DNA of 5,249 nt from Thermoplasmatota archaeon. Lineage in GTDB: Archaea > Thermoplasmatota > E2 > DHVEG-1. A program made the translations under genes and the position numbers. The notes below the pieces were generated by a model, which saw nothing but the letters and a program-made list of their open reading frames with translations, was not told where the DNA came from and did no database searches. Below, one piece after another: positions 1 through 4,049 of this stretch; the stretch's first letter is position 1; the number at the start of each line of letters is the position of its first letter. The stretch spans positions 1-5,249 of the forward strand of contig JAUWCF010000086.1 of assembly GCA_030609445.1 (NCBI GenBank), read 5' to 3'.

Positions 1-31
1 ATGTTTTATGTATAAACTGAGGGAATGAAAA

Positions 32-241
32 ATGGAGGAAATTCTGTACAATATTGAGATACACAAAGATATGGACGAATTCCTAGGAAAGATATATTCA
101 GATATCGACGGGGTAAAAGAGTTCAAAAACGAACGAATAGATAGACTGCTACGAGACATTATCTTTGATATGCAACTTGCTCTTGATGAATTTTCTAATC
201 GCTCTGCAGATTTTGCAGAAGGACATGAAGAAGTAAAATAA
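32..241 (+). CDS. Small acidic protein of unknown function (69 aa)
   Basis: I do not recognise this protein. The ATG at 32 follows a good Shine-Dalgarno sequence, GAGGG at 19-23, with an 8-base spacer, and the frame ends at TAA 239-241. The product is strongly acidic (19 Asp/Glu against 9 Lys/Arg). It has no Cys, no signal peptide and no membrane segment. It looks mostly alpha-helical, with an amphipathic stretch around residues 29-54 (KEFKNERIDRLLRDII and onward) and a polar acidic tail. It lies where rpoN often precedes rpoK in archaea, but it is not RpoN: that family's zinc-binding Cys motifs are absent. A real gene is supported by the ribosome binding site, the coding-like composition and the position just upstream of rpoK. 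It may be a lineage-specific cytosolic protein; no function can be assigned. Confidence 0.7.
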   Translation: MEEILYNIEIHKDMDEFLGKIYSDIDGVKEFKNERIDRLLRDIIFDMQLALDEFSNRSADFAEGHEEVK

Positions 242-250
242 ATACTCAAA

Positions 251-256
251 TTTTTT
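251..256 (+). terminator. T6 run after the 69-aa gene, possible archaeal terminator
   Basis: Six consecutive T residues lie ten bases after the stop codon of the 69-residue gene and are followed by an A-rich stretch. Archaeal RNA polymerase can terminate at short oligo-T tracts without a strong hairpin, so partial termination here is plausible. The same A/T-rich block (TTTTTTAAAAAT, 251-262) could instead serve as a TATA-like element, so the assignment is weak. Confidence 0.3.
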
Positions 257-264
257 AAAAATAT

Positions 265-274
265 TATCATGATA
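265..274. repeat. Perfect 10-bp palindrome TATCATGATA
   Basis: TATCATGATA equals its own reverse complement. It lies in the 119-base gap between the 69-residue gene and rpoK, just upstream of a longer inverted repeat. Its position and symmetry would suit a dimeric DNA-binding protein, but in such AT-rich DNA a palindrome of this size can also arise by chance. Confidence 0.35.
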
Positions 275-282
275 TGAATAAA

Positions 283-317
283 AGATACATTTGAGGGCAA
301 TATTTTTAAATGTATCT
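283..317 (+). other. Perfect 10-bp inverted repeat (potential stem-loop) upstream of rpoK
   Basis: AGATACATTT at 283-292 is the exact reverse complement of AAATGTATCT at 308-317, with a 15-base loop containing GAGGG and a T5 run. The GAGGG and T5 parts of the loop could add G-U and A-U pairs that lengthen the stem. The downstream arm overlaps a TATA-like stretch (302-311) and the in-frame ATG at 310. It could be an operator, a leader hairpin or part of the end of the upstream transcript. The symmetry is read directly from the sequence; the role is unknown. Confidence 0.5.
302..311 (+). promoter_or_regulatory. Candidate TATA box for rpoK-rps2
   Basis: ATTTTTAAAT resembles an archaeal TATA box. 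Transcription starting about 25 bases downstream would begin near 330-335 and give a short leader that still contains the GGAGG at 350-354. The element overlaps the downstream arm of the inverted repeat at 283-317, which would allow control by a bound protein. It rests on sequence resemblance only, and the A/T-rich block at 251-262 is a competing candidate. Confidence 0.3.
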
Positions 318-349
318 GATATTTGGTGGTTCTACTACCTATATAATAT

Positions 350-354
350 GGAGG
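350..354 (+). promoter_or_regulatory. Ribosome binding site fixing the rpoK start at GTG 361
   Basis: GGAGG lies six bases before GTG 361, the ideal spacing. The alternative in-frame ATG at 310 has only GAGGG at 293-297, with a 12-base spacer. Starting at 361 gives a protein of normal RpoK length that begins just before the conserved YTRFEKARI segment, so this site decides the start. Confidence 0.8.
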
Positions 355-360
355 AATACC

Positions 361-534
361 GTGGACTATACCCGATTTGAAAAAGCACGCATCATTGGTG
401 CACGAGCACTACAAATATCAATGGGTGCACCATCAACACTTGCCAAAATTCCAACGGAGGTAGTTGACCCTGTTGAAATATCCATGTTAGAATTTAAAGA
501 AGATGCAATTCCAATTACAGTAAAAAGAAAATAG
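361..534 (+). CDS. rpoK: DNA-directed RNA polymerase subunit K (Rpo6, RPB6/omega homologue)
   Basis: This is the small RNA polymerase subunit that, like eukaryotic RPB6 and bacterial omega, wraps around the C-terminal part of the largest subunit and helps assembly and stability. The 57-residue product carries the family hallmark [20 protein letters not shown] at residues 3-22, followed by GAP and a C-terminal segment [10 protein letters not shown] then IPITVKRK (residues 36-57). Length and content match archaeal RpoK. I chose the GTG start at 361 because GGAGG precedes it at proper spacing. The ATG at 310 would add 17 residues (starting MYLIFGG) that family members lack. The stop at 532-534 is 14 bases before rps2, so the two are very likely co-transcribed, as in many archaea. 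Confidence 0.95.
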   Translation: MDYTRFEKARIIGARALQISMGAPSTLAKIPTEVVDPVEISMLEFKEDAIPITVKRK

Positions 535-548
535 TGAAGGAAAGTTCT

Positions 549-1175
549 ATGGCTGAAGAGAAAGAAAAAACAGAAAACAAAAATAAAATGATGGTCTCTG
601 AAGAAACCTACATGACATCTGGAGTACATATCGGTACAAGACAAAAAACGTCAGATATCAAAGAGTTCATATACAAAGTACGAAACGATGGATTATACAT
701 AATAGATGTAAAGAAAACAGATGAACGAATTAAAAATGCAGCAAAATTTTTAGTAAAATACGACCCATCAAAAGTGTTAGTCGTCTCAGTACGACAGTAC
801 GGGCAAAAACCGACACAAAAACTTGGTGAACATACCGGGATGCAAACTCTCGAAGGACGTTTCAGACCAGGAACACTTACCAACCCAAACTCCAAAGATT
901 TCTTCGAACCTGAAGCAATACTACTCACCGACCCACTTGCAGATATTCAGGCGTTAAAAGAGGCAAAAAACATCGGAATCCCCGTTGTTGCACTCTGTGA
1001 CACAAACAATGAGACACGATACGTCGACTATGTCATCCCAACAAATAATAAAGGAAGACGGGCACTTGCACTTATCTACTGGCTGCTCACACGAGAAATA
1101 CTAAAAGAACAAGGTAAAATTAAAAAAGAAGACAAGTTTACCATAGAAGTAGAAGACTTTGAAGCAGAAATCTAA
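549..1175 (+). CDS. rps2: 30S ribosomal protein S2 (uS2, archaeal type)
   Basis: This is ribosomal protein uS2 of the small subunit, which is located between head and body of the 30S particle on the solvent side. The 208-residue product shows archaeal/eukaryotic-type motifs in order: [10 protein letters not shown] (25-34), [13 protein letters not shown] (42-54), [19 protein letters not shown] (70-88), [11 protein letters not shown] (103-113), [15 protein letters not shown] (118-132), [12 protein letters not shown] (143-154), [20 protein letters not shown] (164-183). I start it at ATG 549, which has GAAGGA (536-541) seven bases upstream. GTG 534, in frame and overlapping the rpoK stop, would add five residues but lacks a comparable ribosome binding site. 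The N terminus is a charged, Lys/Glu-rich extension of about 15 residues before the conserved core, and the C terminus is acidic, as is common in archaeal uS2. It is translationally linked to rpoK. Confidence 0.97.
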   Translation: MAEEKEKTENKNKMMVSEETYMTSGVHIGTRQKTSDIKEFIYKVRNDGLYIIDVKKTDERIKNAAKFLVKYDPSKVLVVSVRQYGQKPTQKLGEHTGMQTLEGRFRPGTLTNPNSKDFFEPEAILLTDPLADIQALKEAKNIGIPVVALCDTNNETRYVDYVIPTNNKGRRALALIYWLLTREILKEQGKIKKEDKFTIEVEDFEAEI

Positions 1176-1191
1176 AAAAAACATTTTTTTT
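1174..1191 (+). terminator. A8-CA-T8 element, likely terminator after rps2
   Basis: Eight A residues (1174-1181, overlapping the rps2 stop codon), CA, then eight T residues (1184-1191). A T8 tract directly after a highly expressed ribosomal gene is a strong candidate for archaeal oligo-T termination. The A and T runs could also pair as a weak hairpin. The next gene appears to have its own TATA-like element right after it. Confidence 0.6.
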
Positions 1192-1203
1192 ATACATATA
1201 AAC
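1187..1203 (+). promoter_or_regulatory. Candidate TATA element for the TraB-like gene
   Basis: The T-rich stretch runs into TATACATATAAAC, giving overlapping TATA-like hexamers. A start of transcription about 25 bases downstream of the first would fall near 1215 and leave a short leader carrying the AAGGAGAT ribosome binding site at 1221-1228. The assignment is by resemblance and spacing; the element overlaps the end of the presumed rps2 terminator. Confidence 0.35.
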
Positions 1204-1231
1204 ATAAGATAAGACTAGAAAAGGAGATACT

Positions 1232-2401
1232 TTGGAAGTAAAAGTAAATGACGACGTTATACTTATTGGCACTGCACATATCTCAAAAGAGAGTGTCGAA
1301 GAAGTAAAAAAAGCCATTGAGAAATACAAACCTGATATTGTCGCAGTTGAACTTTGTAAAAGAAGACATGATGCGATAACAAAAAAAGATCAATGGGAAA
1401 ACACACCGATCACCTCACTTTTAAAATCAAATAATGCGTATCTCATGCTTGCACAAACGTTTTTATCATCTATTCAGAGAAGACTCGGTAAAGAATACGG
1501 CGTCGAACCCGGATCGGAAATGATCACAGCACTCGATGAGGCAAAGAAACACAACCTCAAGGTAGCGCTCATAGACAGAGACATCTCAATTACTTTAAAA
1601 AGAGCCTGGAAAAAGATGGGCATTCGAGAGAAATTTCGATTAACATGGGAGTTTCTCAAAGCAATATTAGGATATGACGAAGAAGAATTAGAAGAACTTG
1701 ACCTTAAAGAACTCATGAATCAAGATGTAATTTCTTCCATGATGGATGAATTTGGAGAGATAGCGCCAAGTGCCTCAACTGTTCTTATCCACGAGCGAGA
1801 TGAATATATCGCCAAAAAAATCTTTGACGAAAGCAAAAAAGGAAAGGTTGTCGCAGTTGTCGGCGCAGGTCATCTCAAAGGTATTCAAAAACATCTTGAA
1901 AAGAAAAAACTTGATGTTGATCTAAAAAAACTGGAGTTTGTTCCTAAAAAACGGTTCAGCATCTGGAAAACTATCGGCTATGCAATCCCTGTTGTTTTTG
2001 CAGCTGTAATAATTTGGATGCTTCTTACAAAAGGCCCTGATGCATGGAGTGAAATAGCAGATATCTTCATCATATGGTTTCTGATAAACGGAGTTCTATC
2101 AATGATTGGGGCCATGATTGCTCGTGGACACCCATTGACATGGCTGACTGCTTTTGTTGCCGCCCCGCTCACGTCTTTAAATCCTGCGATTGCCGCCGGT
2201 TGGGTTGCAGGATATGTAGAATTTAAACTGAGAAAACCAGTTGTAAAAGATTTTCAGAATCTCAGTAAGATGGAAAGCACAAAGGATTTCTTCAACAACA
2301 AAGTCATACGACTTCTTATGGTTGTAGCACTTTCAAATGTGGGAAGCATGATCGGTACATTTGTAGCTTTACCAATTATAACAAGTCGTGTATTTGGCTG
2401 A
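1232..2401 (+). CDS. TraB/Tiki-family integral membrane protein (putative metalloprotease-like)
   Basis: The 389-residue product belongs to the TraB/PrgY family, named after an enterococcal pheromone-shutdown protein and related to the Tiki/EreA/GumN group, some of which are metalloproteases or hydrolases. The soluble N-terminal domain has the two signature motifs, GTAH (13-16) and GAGH (211-214). It also has VELCKRRHDA (39-48), with the conserved Glu40 and Arg45 region, and ALIDRDISITLKRAW (about 114-128). Four hydrophobic segments follow at about 246-266, 275-296, 302-329 and 358-383, so the catalytic-like domain is anchored by the C terminus and there is no signal peptide. The start is TTG 1232, five bases after GGAG (1223-1226); the protein begins just before the first conserved strand, which supports it. 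Archaeal homologues have unknown substrates; the plasmid-transfer name should not be taken as function. The M50 protease gene follows 54 bases later. The family call is firm; enzymatic activity is inference. Confidence 0.9.
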   Translation: MEVKVNDDVILIGTAHISKESVEEVKKAIEKYKPDIVAVELCKRRHDAITKKDQWENTPITSLLKSNNAYLMLAQTFLSSIQRRLGKEYGVEPGSEMITALDEAKKHNLKVALIDRDISITLKRAWKKMGIREKFRLTWEFLKAILGYDEEELEELDLKELMNQDVISSMMDEFGEIAPSASTVLIHERDEYIAKKIFDESKKGKVVAVVGAGHLKGIQKHLEKKKLDVDLKKLEFVPKKRFSIWKTIGYAIPVVFAAVIIWMLLTKGPDAWSEIADIFIIWFLINGVLSMIGAMIARGHPLTWLTAFVAAPLTSLNPAIAAGWVAGYVEFKLRKPVVKDFQNLSKMESTKDFFNNKVIRLLMVVALSNVGSMIGTFVALPIITSRVFG

Positions 2402-2413
2402 AAAAGCAGTCAC

Positions 2414-2451
2414 CTCTCAAAACATTCATAAGCACTAACATCAATTGAGGG
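2414..2451 (+). promoter_or_regulatory. Possible hairpin sequestering the ribosome binding site of the M50 gene
   Basis: TTGAGGG at 2445-2451, which contains the Shine-Dalgarno of the M50 gene, can pair with CCTCTCA(A) at 2414-2420: seven pairs, including one G-U, across a 24-base loop. Alternatively CCTC at 2413-2416 pairs with GAGG at 2447-2450. If the mRNA reads through from the TraB-like gene, this fold would hide the ribosome binding site. It is visible as complementarity only, and the loop is long. Confidence 0.3.
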
Positions 2452-2455
2452 TTGC

Positions 2456-3169
2456 ATGCAGGGGAGAAGAAAAATACACACATCGTTTCATGACCTCTCG
2501 CCAAGCGAATACATGTATTTTCCAAAAGGGACACTTGACGGGGGATCACCAGGGAAATTTAGTAGAACAGAAATCCATCATCTTCTCATTGCAATAGGCG
2601 TTTTAACACTTGCATTTTCTTTTGCTTTTTCAGGAAACAGCATCTTGTTTGGTTTTAAAAATGCACAAACGCTGCTTTTTGCTATTCCCATCGCATTTTT
2701 AGGTATTTTAACAGCATTTTTTGTTCATGAACTATCCCATAAATTCATGGCGCAAAAATATGGCCTCTGGTCAGAATTCAGAATGTATCCAAGAGGACTT
2801 CTGCTGTCATTGTTTTTTGCAGTTTTCACAGGATTTGTATTTGCAGCACCTGGAGCGGTAATGTTTCGTGGTGAGACAAGAAACTTTGAAATGGGAAGAA
2901 TAGCTGCCGCAGGACCACTTGCAAATATAGTAATTGCAGCAATAACATATCCCCTGTATCGGTTTGTTTTCTTCGAAACATCATTTATTGGGAAGATCTT
3001 AGGATTTATCTGCCTAATTAATGCACTACTGGGAACATTTAACCTGCTGCCGTTTGGACCACTTGACGGCATGAAAGTAATACGATGGAATGGAATTGCA
3101 TGGGCCGCACTATTTATTATAGCGATAATTATGATGATTCTCATATTCCCAATTGCTCCTTTATTTTAG
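2456..3169 (+). CDS. M50-family (site-2-protease-like) membrane metallopeptidase
   Basis: This is a predicted intramembrane zinc protease of the M50/S2P class, which cuts membrane-embedded substrates such as anti-sigma factors in bacteria and SREBP in animals; archaeal substrates are largely unknown. The 237-residue product has the zinc motif HELSH at 91-95 at the end of a hydrophobic helix. It also has the family motif GPLANI (153-158) and the third-ligand motif NLLPFGPLDG (196-205) with Asp204. Hydrophobic segments lie at about 43-60, 72-90, 115-131, 149-172, 178-195 and 214-236. No PDZ or CBS domain is present, so this is a compact core enzyme. The first 40 residues are polar and basic. 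The ATG at 2456 follows GAGGG (2447-2451) by only four bases; a later ATG at residue 20 is a less likely alternative. It lies downstream of the TraB-like gene on the same strand. All expected catalytic residues are present. Confidence 0.92.
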   Translation: MQGRRKIHTSFHDLSPSEYMYFPKGTLDGGSPGKFSRTEIHHLLIAIGVLTLAFSFAFSGNSILFGFKNAQTLLFAIPIAFLGILTAFFVHELSHKFMAQKYGLWSEFRMYPRGLLLSLFFAVFTGFVFAAPGAVMFRGETRNFEMGRIAAAGPLANIVIAAITYPLYRFVFFETSFIGKILGFICLINALLGTFNLLPFGPLDGMKVIRWNGIAWAALFIIAIIMMILIFPIAPLF

Positions 3170-3182
3170 GATAAAACAGCAT

Positions 3183-3209
3183 ATCAAAAAACCCATCAAA
3201 AATATGATG
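3183..3209. repeat. Short direct and inverted repeats upstream of the YqgF-like gene
   Basis: ATCAAAAA occurs at 3183-3190 and 3195-3202, twelve bases apart. CATCA (3194-3198) is mirrored by TGATG (3205-3209). A further inverted pair, TATCA (3220-3224) and TGATA (3233-3237), lies beyond the TATA-like element. These ATCA-type half-sites surround the presumed promoter and could be regulator contacts, but they are short and the DNA is AT-rich. Confidence 0.25.
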
Positions 3210-3215
3210 CAAACG

Positions 3216-3222
3216 TATATAT
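3216..3222 (+). promoter_or_regulatory. TATA box for a leaderless transcript of the YqgF-like gene
   Basis: TATATAT is centred about 29 bases before ATG 3248. This places the expected transcription start at or within a few bases of the start codon. No Shine-Dalgarno sequence lies between them (the ten bases before ATG are GTTAATCCAG). Both points fit a leaderless archaeal mRNA, unlike the other genes of the window, most of which have clear ribosome binding sites. Confidence 0.5.
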
Positions 3223-3247
3223 CATTCATATCTGATAGTTAATCCAG

Positions 3248-4018
3248 ATGAGGACATTAGGAGTGTATACGAAAGATTTTTCTCTTTATCACGATATTTT
3301 AAAGACATTAAAAAAACGTAAATTAGCCTATGTTTTACTTTCTTCACCTAAAAATATTCCAAAAAGAATAAGTGTAGTATTAACATCCAAAACAGAAAGT
3401 GAGGAAATAAAATCTCAAAAAATTGTTTCTGCAGATACTTTTGATACTGTTGATCATGCGGTAGATATGGCTTTGAAAAAATTAATTGGAAAGAAGCTCT
3501 ATAAACAGGTTTTCATCGGTATTGACCCTGGAGAACGCCCAGGAATTGCTGTTGTTGGCAACGACATGTTGCTACAAAAGACTCAAGCAAAATCCCCTGA
3601 GGAAGTCATTCAAACGATAAAACGGTTATTAAAACTCTATCCTTCAGAAGAAACATGTATTCGAATAGGACATGGATCAATACTTACACGAAATCGAATA
3701 ATCAACTCACTTATCCCCCTAAATATCCCCATCGAAATCGTTGATGAAACAAGCACAACCCATAACCAACAGACAGGACGCTCAGAAAGAGACCAAGAAG
3801 CAGCTGCAGCAATAGCCTTACTCTCAGGAGGAAGAGTGCAAACAACATTACCGTTAGAGCCGACAAGAGGTGCAATTAAAAACGTACAAAGACACAGCAG
3901 ACAAATCACAGAAGGAAGATACACAATTTCAGAGAAAACCGCAATACAAGTTCTAAAAGGAGAACTGAGCCTACTCGAAGCAATTGAAAAAGAGAAAACA
4001 GAACCCAAACGTTTATGA
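3248..4018 (+). CDS. RNase H-fold protein resembling YqgF/RuvC nucleases, with extra N- and C-terminal regions
   Basis: The 256-residue product has no function I can name. Its middle part reads like a YqgF/RuvC-type RNase H fold. Residues 88-103 (VFIGIDPGERPGIAVV) match the first strand with catalytic Asp93. CIRIGHGS (137-144) matches the strand that in YqgF reads vvGlP. IEIVDETSTTHN (162-173) matches the YqgF vDERlTT motif, with Glu167. RDQEAAAAIALL (181-192) matches the last helix, with Asp182 placed two residues before the Ala pair. All three acidic positions are therefore present and a metal-dependent nuclease is plausible. Residues 1-85 form an alpha/beta-looking N-terminal region. Residues 197-256 form a basic then helical tail (IKNVQRHSRQITEGRY, then LLEAIEKEK). 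ATG 3248 is the only reasonable start, since an in-frame TAG lies at 3236-3238. Substrates might be branched DNA or RNA; this is inference. Confidence 0.75.
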   Translation: MRTLGVYTKDFSLYHDILKTLKKRKLAYVLLSSPKNIPKRISVVLTSKTESEEIKSQKIVSADTFDTVDHAVDMALKKLIGKKLYKQVFIGIDPGERPGIAVVGNDMLLQKTQAKSPEEVIQTIKRLLKLYPSEETCIRIGHGSILTRNRIINSLIPLNIPIEIVDETSTTHNQQTGRSERDQEAAAAIALLSGGRVQTTLPLEPTRGAIKNVQRHSRQITEGRYTISEKTAIQVLKGELSLLEAIEKEKTEPKRL

Positions 4019-4039
4019 GCAGCTTTTCTATGCTGACTC
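4017..4039 (+). other. Hairpin at the junction of the YqgF-like gene and purH
   Basis: GAG at 4017-4019 pairs with CTC at 4037-4039, and CAGC at 4020-4023 pairs with GCTG at 4032-4035, leaving a single bulged A (4036) and an eight-base loop, TTTTCTAT. The structure begins within the stop codon of the upstream gene and ends ten bases before purH. No T run follows it, so it is not a classic terminator; it may stabilise or process an mRNA spanning both genes. Confidence 0.35.
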
Positions 4040-4049
4040 GGTAAGAGTA

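Noticed and set aside
1..28. Possible tail of an upstream gene ending at TGA 26-28 (last residues MYKLRE)
   Set aside because: All three frames stop within 28 bases, so the sequence cannot tell which, if any, is the end of a real gene. Spacing would suit an operon partner, but there is no family signal.
534..548. GTG 534 as the rps2 start, overlapping the rpoK stop
   Set aside because: ATG 549 has a GAAGGA ribosome binding site at good spacing and begins with a typical N terminus; the GTG would add only five residues without a comparable site.
366..644. Minus-strand open frame of 92 codons opposite rpoK and rps2
   Set aside because: It overlaps two certain genes, and its Phe/His-rich product (runs such as [17 protein letters not shown]) reflects the complement of Lys/Glu-rich coding sequence.
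1232..2401. TraB-like gene taken as evidence for a conjugative plasmid
   Set aside because: The family name comes from pheromone-shutdown proteins; chromosomal archaeal homologues are common and no transfer, replication or integration gene is present here.
2725..3144. Minus-strand open frame of 139 codons inside the M50 gene
   Set aside because: The plus strand encodes a protein with complete HELSH and LDG motifs; the antisense product is a low-complexity Ile/Ala-rich shadow.
3637..4008. Minus-strand open frame of 123 codons opposite the YqgF-like gene
   Set aside because: The plus frame carries ordered RNase H-fold motifs through this region; the antisense product has no recognisable motif.
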